From the NCBI GenBank assembly GCA_016787265.1, contig JAEUVF010000012.1, forward strand, positions 186,001-250,000: DNA of 64,000 nucleotides, in the 5' to 3' direction. The position numbers and the translations under genes are program-made. Positions 42,059 to 51,915 of the stretch are shown in pieces. This DNA comes from Flavipsychrobacter sp. (GTDB lineage: Bacteria; Bacteroidota; Bacteroidia; Chitinophagales; Chitinophagaceae). The notes under the pieces were generated by a model. That model saw only the letters and a program-made list of their open reading frames with translations, was not told the DNA's origin and searched no databases. Within the stretch, counting starts at the first letter, position 1. The number at the start of each line of letters is the position of its first letter.

Positions 42059-42440
42059 GGAAATTATTCAGCGTTTATACCAGTTCTTTAAGCAAAAAGA
42101 GTTTGATCAGCTTCGCCTGCTGCTTAAAGAAGATATCCGGTGGGAACAAATGAAGGGCTTTCCCAATGGGGGTATCCATACCGGAAGAGAGCAGGTTATT
42201 TCCCTGGTGCTGGCAGGTTTTGATACCAATTGGGAGGGATGGAAGGCGGTGGTGGAGGAATTTATAGAAGCAGGTGATTCAGTACTGGTGACCGGCTACT
42301 ATGAAGGTACCTATCGCAAAACAGGTAAGTATATGAAGGCTGATTTCCTTCATCACTACCAATTGGCAGATGCACAAGTTGCTGCTTTTAAACAGTATAC
42401 GGATACCTTTGAAATCTATGCTGCCACACAGCCAGGCTGA
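42045..42440 (+). CDS. SnoaL/NTF2-like protein
   Basis: 131 residues, a single cone-shaped NTF2-like domain: EIIQRLYQFFKQKEFDQLRLLL start, ILFE-type core replaced by IRWEQMKGFPNGG, and YEGTYRKTGKYMKADFLHHY in the second half. Such proteins act as small isomerases, hydrolases or binding proteins for hydrophobic ligands. The start at 42045 overlaps doxX by 14 bases, so the genes are likely co-translated. Confidence 0.88.
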   Translation: MHSNKEIIQRLYQFFKQKEFDQLRLLLKEDIRWEQMKGFPNGGIHTGREQVISLVLAGFDTNWEGWKAVVEEFIEAGDSVLVTGYYEGTYRKTGKYMKADFLHHYQLADAQVAAFKQYTDTFEIYAATQPG

Positions 42441-42446
42441 GCAGCT

Positions 42447-42454
42447 TATATTTG
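42447..42454 (+). promoter_or_regulatory. -7 box of the aldehyde dehydrogenase gene
   Basis: TATATTTG, an exact TAnnTTTG match, lies 21 bases before the ATG at 42476. No -33 element at the usual distance was evident. Confidence 0.5.
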
Positions 42455-42475
42455 AACAGACTAAACTTTATCGCC

Positions 42476-43843
42476 ATGCCGATTACATCCATCAATCCTG
42501 CAACTGGTCAACCCATTCAATCCTACACGGAGCACAGTCCGCAACAAGTGCAGGAGAAGATAACACAAACGCAGGAAGCCTGGAAAGCATGGCGACTCAC
42601 AGCAATGCCCAGCCGCACCAAAAAGCTACTGCAATTGGCAACGGTGCTGCGCAACCGAAAACAGCAGTTGGCAGAATTGATGGCGCTGGAAATGGGAAAG
42701 CCTGTCAAACAGGGATTGGCAGAAGTAGAAAAATGCGCGCGTTGTTGTGAGTACTATGCGGAACATGCAGTCCTGCACTTACAGGATCAGTTGATCCCTA
42801 CGGAAGCCAGCAAATCCTATGTGAGTTTTCAGCCCCTTGGTATTGTATTGGCCATTATGCCCTGGAACTTCCCGCTCTGGCAGGTGATCCGCTTTTTGGC
42901 GCCGGCCCTGGCTGCAGGTAATGCGGCCCTGCTCAAACATGCTTCCAATGTGCCGGGATGTGCCATCGCCTTAGAGGACATGATAAAAGAAGCCGGTTTC
43001 CCACAGTATATCTTTCAAACCCTGCTGATCAGCAGCAAAGAGGTGAATGCAGTGCTGGAGCATCCCCACGTGATGGCTGCAACCCTAACCGGCAGTTCGC
43101 CAGCAGGTAAGGAGGTGGCGCAAAAAGCGGGCTCTTTGCTTAAGAAGGTAGTCCTCGAATTGGGAGGAAGTGATCCCTATATCATTCTTGCAGATGCCGA
43201 CCTGGAAGCAGCTGCCGAAGCCTGTGTCAATAGTCGCCTTATTAACAGCGGACAGTCCTGCATTGCGGCCAAACGATTTATTGTGGAGGCGCCCATCGCT
43301 GAAAAATTCACCCAATTGATGCTTCAAAAAATGCAAGCCAAAAAGATGGGTGATCCGCTTGACGAAACAACTGATATTGGTCCGCAAGCCCGTACGGATC
43401 TCAGAGATGAACTGCACGAGCAGGTGCAGCAATCCATTGCAAGAGGCGCTGTTTGTTTATTGGGCGGTGTAATCCCTCCAGGAAATCATGCTTTTTATCC
43501 GCCCACCCTGCTTAACCAGGTGCAGCCCGGTATGCCGGCGTATGAAGAAGAGCTTTTTGGTCCGGTTGCTTCCATCATTCTCGCAACTGATGAAGCGGAT
43601 ACCATAAGAATCGCCAATGATACTGAATTCGGTTTGGGCGCTGCCATTTTTACCAGCAACCTCGCAAAGGGTGAACAGATCGCCCGGAATGAACTGCAAT
43701 CCGGCTCCAGTTTTGTGAACCAGCTGGTGCAATCGGATTCACGCCTGCCTTTTGGCGGGATTAAAACCTCGGGATTCGGTCGGGAACTTGGAATGTTTGG
43801 CATCCATGAATTCGTCAACATCAAAACGATCTCGATCAGATAG
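42476..43843 (+). CDS. NAD(P)-dependent aldehyde dehydrogenase, succinate-semialdehyde type
   Basis: 455 residues of the ALDH superfamily. Catalytic residues are Asn131 (MPWNFPLW), Glu228 (VLELGGSDPY) and Cys262 (NSGQSCIAAKRF). The start SINPATGQPIQSYTEHSPQQV and the FGGIKTSGFGRELG end are typical of GabD/Sad-type enzymes, which oxidise succinate semialdehyde and related aldehydes. It has its own promoter and precedes a LacI regulator. It differs from the second ALDH at 58162. Confidence 0.93.
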   Translation: MPITSINPATGQPIQSYTEHSPQQVQEKITQTQEAWKAWRLTAMPSRTKKLLQLATVLRNRKQQLAELMALEMGKPVKQGLAEVEKCARCCEYYAEHAVLHLQDQLIPTEASKSYVSFQPLGIVLAIMPWNFPLWQVIRFLAPALAAGNAALLKHASNVPGCAIALEDMIKEAGFPQYIFQTLLISSKEVNAVLEHPHVMAATLTGSSPAGKEVAQKAGSLLKKVVLELGGSDPYIILADADLEAAAEACVNSRLINSGQSCIAAKRFIVEAPIAEKFTQLMLQKMQAKKMGDPLDETTDIGPQARTDLRDELHEQVQQSIARGAVCLLGGVIPPGNHAFYPPTLLNQVQPGMPAYEEELFGPVASIILATDEADTIRIANDTEFGLGAAIFTSNLAKGEQIARNELQSGSSFVNQLVQSDSRLPFGGIKTSGFGRELGMFGIHEFVNIKTISIR

Positions 43844-43921
43844 TTACCAACATTACCGGAAACCGATTGCAGTAATTTACTTTTCTTTGTGTCTCCGGCT
43901 CCCATCACCGGATCAGCAACC

Positions 43922-44956
43922 ATGGCAGAAGACAAAGAAGTTACGATTTATGATATCGCCAAACACCTGAATCTCTCTGCGGCTACAGTTAGTCGGGGGT
44001 TGAAAGGCAGCACGCTGATCAATAAGAATACCCGGAAGAAAATTCAGGAAGCCGCCAAAGCATTGGGTTATCGCTCCAATACATTTGCCAGCAACCTGCG
44101 CAGCAAACAGAGTCATACACTTGGCGTACTTACACCCCGATTGAACAGTCATTTTGTATCTGCCGCACTGGCCGGTATGGAAGATGTAGCCAGCCGGGAA
44201 GGGTATCGGCTGATCATCTCCCAATCGCTCGAAGAGGTCGAAAAAGAAAAACTGAATGCGCAGAATATGTTTACCAACCGGGTCGATGGCCTCCTGGTTT
44301 CACTGGCTGCCAATACCGAAAGTCTGGAGCATTTTGAACCCTTTTTCAACAGGCGCATTCCGGTAGTGTTCTTTGACCGGGTTGCCAATCATCCCGATAG
44401 TATTTCAGTACTGATTGATAATTATACCGCTGCTTATAATGTAACCAAACACCTGATTGAGCAGGGCTGCACACGCATCATGCATCTCGGTGGTAACCTG
44501 CTCAGAAATGTGTACAGCGATCGTCTCAGGGGTTTTAAAGATGCGCTGAAAGATCACGACCTGTCATTACCTGCAAAATTTCACCAGGTGAGTAATCTCT
44601 CCAGTGAAGCGGGTACCCAGGCTGCTGAATGGATTCTTTCATTGCCTCCGGATAAACGTCCGGATGCAGTATTTTCCGCCAATGATACCGCTGCGGTTTT
44701 TTGCATGCTGAAACTGAAAGCAGCCGGTATCAAAATTCCCGATCAGATCGCGTTTGCGGGATTTAATAATGACCCTATCAGCCTGGTAATTGAACCCAAT
44801 CTGACCACGGTGGATTATTCGGGTTATAATATCGGGCAAACTGCTGCCAAAAATCTGATCAATCACCTCAAGGGGGTGATCGATATCTTCATGACGGACG
44901 CCATTTCCCTGCGTGCTGAACTTATTATTCGTGCTTCATCGATGAAGAGAAAGTGA
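43922..44956 (+). CDS. LacI-family transcriptional regulator
   Basis: 344 residues. The N-terminal HTH is VTIYDIAKHLNLSAATVSRGL (core IYDIAKHLNLSAATVSR), and the hinge and ligand-binding domain follow (SHTLGVLTPRLNSHFVSAALAG onward). Key sugar-binding-type segments are VFFDRVA and VFSANDTAAV. Targets are usually carbohydrate genes, but no sugar operon adjoins it; an aldehyde dehydrogenase lies upstream and a histidine kinase downstream. I start it at the ATG at 43922. A three-unit GTGA heptamer array follows the stop. Confidence 0.94.
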   Translation: MAEDKEVTIYDIAKHLNLSAATVSRGLKGSTLINKNTRKKIQEAAKALGYRSNTFASNLRSKQSHTLGVLTPRLNSHFVSAALAGMEDVASREGYRLIISQSLEEVEKEKLNAQNMFTNRVDGLLVSLAANTESLEHFEPFFNRRIPVVFFDRVANHPDSISVLIDNYTAAYNVTKHLIEQGCTRIMHLGGNLLRNVYSDRLRGFKDALKDHDLSLPAKFHQVSNLSSEAGTQAAEWILSLPPDKRPDAVFSANDTAAVFCMLKLKAAGIKIPDQIAFAGFNNDPISLVIEPNLTTVDYSGYNIGQTAAKNLINHLKGVIDIFMTDAISLRAELIIRASSMKRK

Positions 44957-44973
44957 GACGTGAGATGTGAAAA
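44953..44973 (+). repeat. Short heptamer array after the LacI gene
   Basis: Three 7-base units: GTGAGAC, GTGAGAT, GTGAAAA, running across the LacI stop codon (44954-44956). Same period and GTGA core as the arrays in nuo. Confidence 0.65.
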
Positions 44974-45051
44974 ATATATTTCCGTAAAATATACTGTATA
45001 ATATTTAATTTTTGCATATTCGTTACTGGATTAGTTTGTTAGTAATCCAAT

Positions 45052-47562
45052 ATGATGAAGCAAAAAGGTTATCTGGTTCTGATACTGTCTGTGCTACTGA
45101 TAATACTAGGGTCCATTTTTTATTTCCGGAACCTTCAGTATCAACAGGAGCTGAGCCGACAGTTGTTTGCAAACGAGCAAAAGGCTAATTCCCTGTTGGA
45201 ACTGAATACCCTTCAACTGAAAGCGCTGCGCGATAAAAGAGGGTTCCAGATCAACCGTATGGAAAGTATGCGTCAGTCTTATCTGAAGCATAAGCAGGAT
45301 GCAGGGATATTGATCCATAAGATATCAAACCAGTTTAGGGCTGACAGCCTGATGGGCCAGATCGAGGAGCTTAAAAAAATAACGCAGGAACGATTTGAAG
45401 ACTGGGACAGGCAGTTATTGCTGTTCTCAACCCTCCCGGTTGAGGAAGCCAATCAGAAAATTGCGGAGTATATCTCAAAAAATATTCCTGTAGCAGAAAG
45501 TTGGGAAGAAAATTTAGTTGCTGTTCAAAATGTACTGAATGCCAGAAGTGAGAGCCTTTCACGAATGCTCGACAAGTTTTCAGATCAGAATAATATCAGT
45601 TTTGTTGTGCTGCTGGTGTTGGTAATCGGGTTGCTAACCTGGTCTTACATGGTACTCCGGAAACAGGATCATCTTAAGGAACGGAGTGAATCGGCTATGC
45701 GAATTAATGCCGCTATCCGGGCCAGCCAGCAGGAGTTCAGTTCCGCTTTTGAATATGCATCCATTGGAATGGCACTGGTCGGGCTCGATGGTAATTTCAA
45801 CCGGGTAAATAACAGTCTCTGTAAACTGCTGGGTTATTCAGCAAAAGAATTAAAGGGGTTGACGTTTCATGATATAACGCATCCCGATGACCTAAATAAG
45901 GATCTTGATTTCCTCAATAAACTGATGGCCGGTTTCATTGATTCCTATTCCATGGAAAAACGATATTTCCATAAGGATGGCAGCATTATCTGGATCAACC
46001 TCAGTGTTTCAATGGTTGCTAACGCGGATGGAAAACCGAAATACTTTGTCAGCCAGATTGAGAATATTACCGATTGGAAAAATGCGCAGATCTCCCTGCA
46101 GGAACAACAGGAACGCATTTCCAATATATTGGATGGTACCCATGCAGGAACCTGGGAATGGAATGTTCAAACCGGCGAAACACGCTTTAATGAAGTATGG
46201 GCAGAAATTATTGGTTATGATTTGGAAGAATTGCAGCCCATCAACATTGAGACCTGGGCAAAATTTACGCACCCGGATGACCTCGTAGAATCAGACAGAC
46301 GTCTAAAAGCCTGCTTCAATCGCGAAGTAGATTTTTATGAGTGCGAGGCCAGAATGAAACATAAAGACGGTCACTATATATGGGTACTGGACAGAGGCAA
46401 GGTGATGAGCTGGACAGCAGATGGAAAACCACTTTGGATGTTTGGTACCCATCTGGATATTTCCCGATCCAAGCAACTGGAAATTCAAATCGCCGAAAAT
46501 GAAGCCAAGTTCCGCGGCATATTCAATTCCGCATTTCAGTTCATTGGATTCCTTAAGCTGGATGGTGAATTAGTGGAAGCCAACAAGACTGCTCTTGATT
46601 TTGCCGGTATCACGATAGATGATGTCAAAGGAAAGAAGTTCTGGGAATGTTACTGGTGGCAGAATGATGAACAAACAAAAACAAATTTGCAACATGCCAT
46701 AAGAAGAACAGCAGCTGGTGAAACGGTGGTGTATGAAGTGGAAGTACTGGGAGTTAATAAGCAGTTAATTACAATCCTCTTCAGTTTGAAGCCACTCCTG
46801 GATGCGAATGGCAGGGTGGTAGCCATCATACCTGAAGGAAGACCCATTGATGAAATTGTGCAGGCCCGGCATGAACTGGAGCAGAAGAATGAGGAGCTTG
46901 AACAATTCGCATCCATTGCTGCCCATGACCTGAAAGAACCTTTGCGTATGGTGGGTAGTTTTATGAGTTTGCTGAAAACCAAATATGCTCCCCAACTGGA
47001 TACTACCGCTAACAAATATGTTGATTTTGCCATCAATGGTTCTCAGCGCATGAGCCAGCTGATCAACGACCTGCTGGATTATGCCAAGGTTGGAAGTGAA
47101 CAGGTGCCTTATGAATCCATAGAACCTGAATCGATGCTGCTGGATATATTATCATTGAATGATTCATTCATTACGGAGAAAGGAGCGAAAATCAGCTGGA
47201 CGCAGCTTCCAAGATTCAGGGGACAACAAACAGCGATCAAATTATTGTTCCAGAATCTCATCATGAATGGCATCAAATACCAGGATCCGGATCATACACC
47301 TGTTATTACCATTACTGGCAAAGAATTAGCTGATGCCTGGTTATTCAGTGTTGAGGATAACGGTATTGGAATCTCTGCGGGATACCATGAAAAGATTTTC
47401 CAGGTTTTTAGCCGGCTTCATTCAAAAGACAAATACGGTGGAACTGGTATGGGCCTTGCCACCTGCAAGAAAATTGTAAGCATTCATGGTGGCAGGATAT
47501 GGGTAGAATCCCAGGAAGGAGCTGGTAGCTGTTTTCATTTTACCATCAGTAAATCCATTTGA
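45052..47562 (+). CDS. Membrane histidine kinase with three PAS domains
   Basis: 836 residues. Helix 1 (about 7-26), a CHASE3-like extracellular helical domain (about 30-180) and helix 2 (about 184-204) precede PAS/PAC units around 225-345, 350-475 and 485-605. The HisKA domain has the phosphorylated His in SIAAHDLKEPLRM (near 625). The ATPase domain (about 715-836) shows LFQNLIMNGIKYQ, DNGIGIS and GGTGMGLATCKKI. No receiver domain is attached and no response regulator is adjacent, so the partner is elsewhere. The architecture resembles phytochrome-like or light/redox sensor kinases of Bacteroidota. Confidence 0.93.
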   Translation: MMKQKGYLVLILSVLLIILGSIFYFRNLQYQQELSRQLFANEQKANSLLELNTLQLKALRDKRGFQINRMESMRQSYLKHKQDAGILIHKISNQFRADSLMGQIEELKKITQERFEDWDRQLLLFSTLPVEEANQKIAEYISKNIPVAESWEENLVAVQNVLNARSESLSRMLDKFSDQNNISFVVLLVLVIGLLTWSYMVLRKQDHLKERSESAMRINAAIRASQQEFSSAFEYASIGMALVGLDGNFNRVNNSLCKLLGYSAKELKGLTFHDITHPDDLNKDLDFLNKLMAGFIDSYSMEKRYFHKDGSIIWINLSVSMVANADGKPKYFVSQIENITDWKNAQISLQEQQERISNILDGTHAGTWEWNVQTGETRFNEVWAEIIGYDLEELQPINIETWAKFTHPDDLVESDRRLKACFNREVDFYECEARMKHKDGHYIWVLDRGKVMSWTADGKPLWMFGTHLDISRSKQLEIQIAENEAKFRGIFNSAFQFIGFLKLDGELVEANKTALDFAGITIDDVKGKKFWECYWWQNDEQTKTNLQHAIRRTAAGETVVYEVEVLGVNKQLITILFSLKPLLDANGRVVAIIPEGRPIDEIVQARHELEQKNEELEQFASIAAHDLKEPLRMVGSFMSLLKTKYAPQLDTTANKYVDFAINGSQRMSQLINDLLDYAKVGSEQVPYESIEPESMLLDILSLNDSFITEKGAKISWTQLPRFRGQQTAIKLLFQNLIMNGIKYQDPDHTPVITITGKELADAWLFSVEDNGIGISAGYHEKIFQVFSRLHSKDKYGGTGMGLATCKKIVSIHGGRIWVESQEGAGSCFHFTISKSI

Positions 47563-47601
47563 GTAAAAAATCTGTACATTCATTCCGAAAATTCAACGGA
47601 T

Positions 47602-47988
47602 ATGAAAACCACAGATCTCCATACCTGGCTGGAGGAGCTGCAACATCCCCTTAAACAGGAAATTCTTGAAATGCGTGATATTATTCTGGATGCAAATAAA
47701 AACCTCACAGAACATATCAAGTGGAATGCCCCCAGTTACTGCATCAATGGAGAAGACCGGATAACCTTTAATGTTCATGGCAAGCACCAGTTCCGGCTCG
47801 TTTTTCATTGCGGTGTTAAAATCAAAGCACGTAAATTAAAAGGTAAAATCAGTTCTGATACACAACATTGGCTTGAATGGGCTGCAGAGGATCGGGCGCT
47901 GCTGACCTTTACAGACATGATAGAAATCATGCAGAAAAAGAAGACTGTACAACAGATTATCAATGAGTGGATCAAACTGACTTCCTGA
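47602..47988 (+). CDS. DUF1801-domain protein
   Basis: 128 residues, cytoplasmic. The DUF1801 (YdhG-like) fold is indicated by LRDIILDANKNLTEHIKWNAPSY-type core (here IKWNAPSYCINGEDRITFN) and the C-terminal KKTVQQIINEWIKL. Function is unknown for the family. It is 39 bases after the histidine kinase and 10 bases before the DUF819 gene, so may be co-transcribed with them. Confidence 0.9.
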   Translation: MKTTDLHTWLEELQHPLKQEILEMRDIILDANKNLTEHIKWNAPSYCINGEDRITFNVHGKHQFRLVFHCGVKIKARKLKGKISSDTQHWLEWAAEDRALLTFTDMIEIMQKKKTVQQIINEWIKLTS

Positions 47989-47998
47989 ATACCTGCTT

Positions 47999-49255
47999 AT
48001 GAAACAGACTCCTTTGATCAGCAATGATGCGGTTGTTTTTGGCATTTTGATGGGCCTGCTGGCACTGGTTTTTTATACTTCCAAATTGGAGCATAAAGGC
48101 TTTAAGAAGTTTTACAGTGTGGTTCCGGCTTTACTGCTCTGTTATTTTATTCCGGCTTTGCTGAATACGTTTGGAGTTATTTCCGGTGAACAGTCTTCCT
48201 TGTATCCTATGGCTTCCCGCTACCTGTTGCCGGCCAGCCTGGTAATGCTTACAATTGGCATTGATATTAAAAGTTTGCGCCGGCTTGGAGCTAAATCTAT
48301 CCTGATCTTTTTTGCCGGCACGATAGGAGTGATCCTGGGCGGACCGATTGCCATGGCTATTACAGGAGTCCTCTTTCCTGAATCTCTTTATTTCGAAGGG
48401 GAAGAGACCTGGCGCGGACTGGCCACTATTGCAGGTAGCTGGATCGGCGGAGGTGCCAACCAGGCGGCAATGCTGGAAGTATTTGGTTCAGGTAAATCCT
48501 TATTTGGACAAATGATTGCAGTAGATGTACTCATCGGAAATATCTGGACTGGGGTGCTGCTTTTTGGAATCACGAGAAATAAAGCCATCAACAAATGGCT
48601 GAAGGCGGATGATAGTTCTATTGTGGAGTTGGAACGTCGGGTGGAGCAGATGAAGCTGGAGCAGGGAGCCATGAAATCCGGTGTGAGTCCCTGGATCCAG
48701 GTGTTGGGAGTTGCTTTTGCCTTTACTGCGATTTCACACCTCGGAGGTGATTGGCTGGCCCCCTGGTTTGCTGCCAACTATCCTGCATCCGCCAGTTATA
48801 GTCTCACCAGTACTTTTTTCTGGATTGTAATCATTGCCACTACACTGGGCATGGTTGCTTCGTTTACACCACTCCGTAAGTTGGAAAATTCCGGTGCTTC
48901 TGATATCGGAACTGTTTTTCTGTATGTGCTGGTGGCTACGATCGGAATGAATATGAACCTGAAGGCATTGGTTAACAGTCCGGTTTTCTTCCTCATAGGT
49001 GCCATCTGGATGCTGATTCATATCACGATACTGCTGCTGGTTGCCCGCTGGATTAAAGCACCCTATTTCTTTGTGGCAGTGGGAAGTCAGGCCAATATCG
49101 GTGGCGCTGCTTCTGCACCGGTAGTAGCCGGTTTCTTCAATAAGTTCCTGGCACCGGTAGGGGTGTTGCTGGCAGTTCTGGGATATGCCGTGGGTACCTA
49201 TGGTGGTTATATCTGCGGGCTACTGATGCAGGCGGTTTTTCATTTTCTGCGATAG
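47999..49255 (+). CDS. DUF819-family membrane protein
   Basis: 418 residues with about ten to twelve membrane helices. Typical blocks are LYPMASRYLLPASLVMLTIGID near residue 72, GSWIGGGANQAAMLE near 147 and VAVGSQANIGGAASAPVVAGF near 358. The family is uncharacterised but looks like a transporter with internal repeats. The end overlaps the ATPase gene tail by 16 bases, so the two genes converge without an intergenic terminator. Confidence 0.92.
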   Translation: MKQTPLISNDAVVFGILMGLLALVFYTSKLEHKGFKKFYSVVPALLLCYFIPALLNTFGVISGEQSSLYPMASRYLLPASLVMLTIGIDIKSLRRLGAKSILIFFAGTIGVILGGPIAMAITGVLFPESLYFEGEETWRGLATIAGSWIGGGANQAAMLEVFGSGKSLFGQMIAVDVLIGNIWTGVLLFGITRNKAINKWLKADDSSIVELERRVEQMKLEQGAMKSGVSPWIQVLGVAFAFTAISHLGGDWLAPWFAANYPASASYSLTSTFFWIVIIATTLGMVASFTPLRKLENSGASDIGTVFLYVLVATIGMNMNLKALVNSPVFFLIGAIWMLIHITILLLVARWIKAPYFFVAVGSQANIGGAASAPVVAGFFNKFLAPVGVLLAVLGYAVGTYGGYICGLLMQAVFHFLR

Positions 49256-51813
49256 TACCTATTGCGAATCCATTTCTCCAGTTCTACTGCATGAAAAATT
49301 ATCGCGGCTAAGCCGATGCAGATCAGTAAATCCTGAAAACTCAGTGGCGCGGTTTTGAAGATCTTATTTGCAAATGGCAGGTAGATCACTCCCAGTTGAA
49401 TGATGAAGGTTCCCACTACTGCAATGGCCAGGGATGGATTGGAGAACAATCCTTTTTTGTAAATGAAGGTATGATCACTCCGGATGGCGAGTACATGTCC
49501 CAATTGTGCCAGTGATAAAACCGTAAACACCATCGTCTGCCAGTTCTCATGATTGGTTTGTATAGCCCAGGCCTGTGTGCCAAGGGTTACCACGGCCATT
49601 AAGAGTCCCACCCAGACGATATGATAACCTGTTCCTTCTGAGAATAATCCTTCATCTGTTCTCCGGGGCGGGCGTTGCATGATATCATCCTCGGCTTTTT
49701 CGGCACTCAGTGCGAGTCCGGGTAATCCATCTGTTACAAGATTGATCCACAAAATATGAATGGGAAGCAGAGGGATAGGCATTCCTAATAATGGCGCCAT
49801 AAAGATGGTCCAGATCTCCGCACCATTACAGGTCATGATGTACTTGACGAATTTCCGGATATTGTCATAGATACGCCGGCCTTCTTTTACTGCTTTTACA
49901 ATGGTAGTGAAGTTATCATCCAGCAGGATCATATGAGCCGCTTCCTTACTTACATCCGTGCCCGTGATACCCATGGCCACACCGATATTGGAGGATTTCA
50001 AAGAGGGCGCATCATTCACGCCATCACCGGTCATCGCAACAAAATGATGTTTGCGCTGGAGCGATTGGACAATGTTTAATTTTTGCTCTGGAGAAACCCG
50101 CGCATACACTTTAATCCGTTCCACTTTCTGATCCAGTTCTGCTTCTGAAAATGCTGCCAGCTCTTTCCCATTCACCACCAGCTCATCTTTTTCCAATAAA
50201 CCAATTTCACGGGCGATGGCTGCGGCTGTTTCAGGATGATCTCCCGTAATCATAACAGGCTGTATGCCGGCCGTTTTACAGGCTTTGATAGCGTCTTTTA
50301 CTTCTTCCCTTGGAGGATCAATCATGGCTGCCATTCCTGCAGGATGTAATCCGGTTTCAACCTGATCATAATCGAATGGTTCCGGTAACTGATCAACTAC
50401 CCTGTATGCATAGGCGATTACACGTTTGCCTTCTTTGGCCATGCGACTGGCTTCCTGCAACCATGTCTTGGGGTCATAGGATTTGTCCAGTTTTTGTGCA
50501 ATGGATTCCGAAGCGCCTTTTGAAATCAACAGGTATTGACTCTTCCACCGGTGTACCGTGGTCATACATTTGCGATCTGAATCAAAGGGCAATTCGGCAA
50601 CCCTGGGTAGTGTTTCCTGCAATTGTTGGTATAACGCTTCTCCGTTGTTTTTATAAATATATTCAACAAGTGCTATTTCTGTTGGATCGCCAATCCAGCT
50701 ATTGTCAGCAGCTTTTTTTACATCCTGGTTAACGGCCATGCAGGTTTCGAGTAACCCGATTGGTAAATTCGGTTCTTCCTTACCGTTATAAGGTACTGTT
50801 TCCACTACCGTCATCTTGTTCTGGGTAAGGGTACCGGTTTTATCGGAACAGATGAAGGTTACTGAGCCCAGGGTTTCCACAGCCGGCAGTTTGCGGATCA
50901 GTGCATTTTTGGCAACCAGTCGTTTGGCGCCTCTTGCCAGGGCTATTGTGATCAGGGCCGGCAAGGCTTCAGGAATAGCGGCCACTGCCAGGGAAATGGC
51001 TACCAGCAACATGGATACAGGCTCTTCGCCGCGCAGTAAACCAACTACAAACAAGGCAACACAGATCAACAGAATCAGATAGGAGAGCTTTTTACCGAAT
51101 TCATTCATGCGTTTCTGCAGCGGTGTTAAGGCATCTCCTGTTTGCAGCATGCCGGCAATTTTTCCGATTTCTGTTTGCATGCCTGTAGCAACTGCAACCC
51201 CTACACCACGACCCGCACTCACCTGGGTTCCTTTATAAGCCATGTTAACCCTATCACCCAAACTGCTATCAGCTTCTTCTACCGGTTTATTGATTTTGTC
51301 AATGGGGATTGATTCTCCTGTAAGAGAAGATTCCTCAATGCGAAGACTATACACTTCCAATAACCGCATATCAGCCGGTACCAGGTTGCCTGCTTCGAGT
51401 ACGACCAGGTCTCCGGGTACGATTTCTTTGGAAGAAAGCATTTCCGGTTTTCGGTTGCGGATCACTGTTGCCTGCGGGGTGGCCAGCTGGCTTAATGCAT
51501 CCATTGCTTTTTCAGCCCTGTATTCCTGAACAAATCCCATGATCGCATTCAGCAATACAATGATCAGGATGATGATGGTATCTGTCAGATCGCCTGCGAT
51601 ACCTGATATAATCGCAGCAGCTATCAGTACCAGGATCATGAAATCATTGAATTGGTTCAAAAAAAGTAACCAGGCCGGTTTCTTCTTTTTTTCCTGCAGG
51701 AGATTCCATCCAAACTGCGCCCGCTTTTGCTCAACAGCTGAATTATCCAGTCCCGCTTCCGAGCTGTTTAACTCAGCAAGAACCGTTTCAATTGATTTGG
51801 TATGCCAGTTCAT
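49240..51813 (-). CDS. P2A-type cation-translocating ATPase (calcium ATPase-like)
   Basis: 857 residues. The N-terminal actuator region has LTGESIPIDK near residue 165. The membrane segment 4 signature AAIPEALPALITIALARG (PEALP in place of the PEGLP of calcium pumps) supports a P2A pump for calcium or manganese. The phosphorylation site is CSDKTGTLTQNKM (near 325), and the hinge TGDGVNDAPSLK is near 595. The first helices are preceded by a short N-domain typical of PMR1/SERCA-like bacterial enzymes. It is monocistronic. Confidence 0.94.
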   Translation of the reverse strand: MNWHTKSIETVLAELNSSEAGLDNSAVEQKRAQFGWNLLQEKKKKPAWLLFLNQFNDFMILVLIAAAIISGIAGDLTDTIIILIIVLLNAIMGFVQEYRAEKAMDALSQLATPQATVIRNRKPEMLSSKEIVPGDLVVLEAGNLVPADMRLLEVYSLRIEESSLTGESIPIDKINKPVEEADSSLGDRVNMAYKGTQVSAGRGVGVAVATGMQTEIGKIAGMLQTGDALTPLQKRMNEFGKKLSYLILLICVALFVVGLLRGEEPVSMLLVAISLAVAAIPEALPALITIALARGAKRLVAKNALIRKLPAVETLGSVTFICSDKTGTLTQNKMTVVETVPYNGKEEPNLPIGLLETCMAVNQDVKKAADNSWIGDPTEIALVEYIYKNNGEALYQQLQETLPRVAELPFDSDRKCMTTVHRWKSQYLLISKGASESIAQKLDKSYDPKTWLQEASRMAKEGKRVIAYAYRVVDQLPEPFDYDQVETGLHPAGMAAMIDPPREEVKDAIKACKTAGIQPVMITGDHPETAAAIAREIGLLEKDELVVNGKELAAFSEAELDQKVERIKVYARVSPEQKLNIVQSLQRKHHFVAMTGDGVNDAPSLKSSNIGVAMGITGTDVSKEAAHMILLDDNFTTIVKAVKEGRRIYDNIRKFVKYIMTCNGAEIWTIFMAPLLGMPIPLLPIHILWINLVTDGLPGLALSAEKAEDDIMQRPPRRTDEGLFSEGTGYHIVWVGLLMAVVTLGTQAWAIQTNHENWQTMVFTVLSLAQLGHVLAIRSDHTFIYKKGLFSNPSLAIAVVGTFIIQLGVIYLPFANKIFKTAPLSFQDLLICIGLAAIIFHAVELEKWIRNRYYRRK

Positions 51814-51915
51814 ATACCTAATTTACGCAATGATCGAGCTTATTTGAACAGAATTGTCATGAGGGTTTGCATATTCACTGATTTTGTTGTACTTTTTAAA
51901 AAAATCCATCCTGGT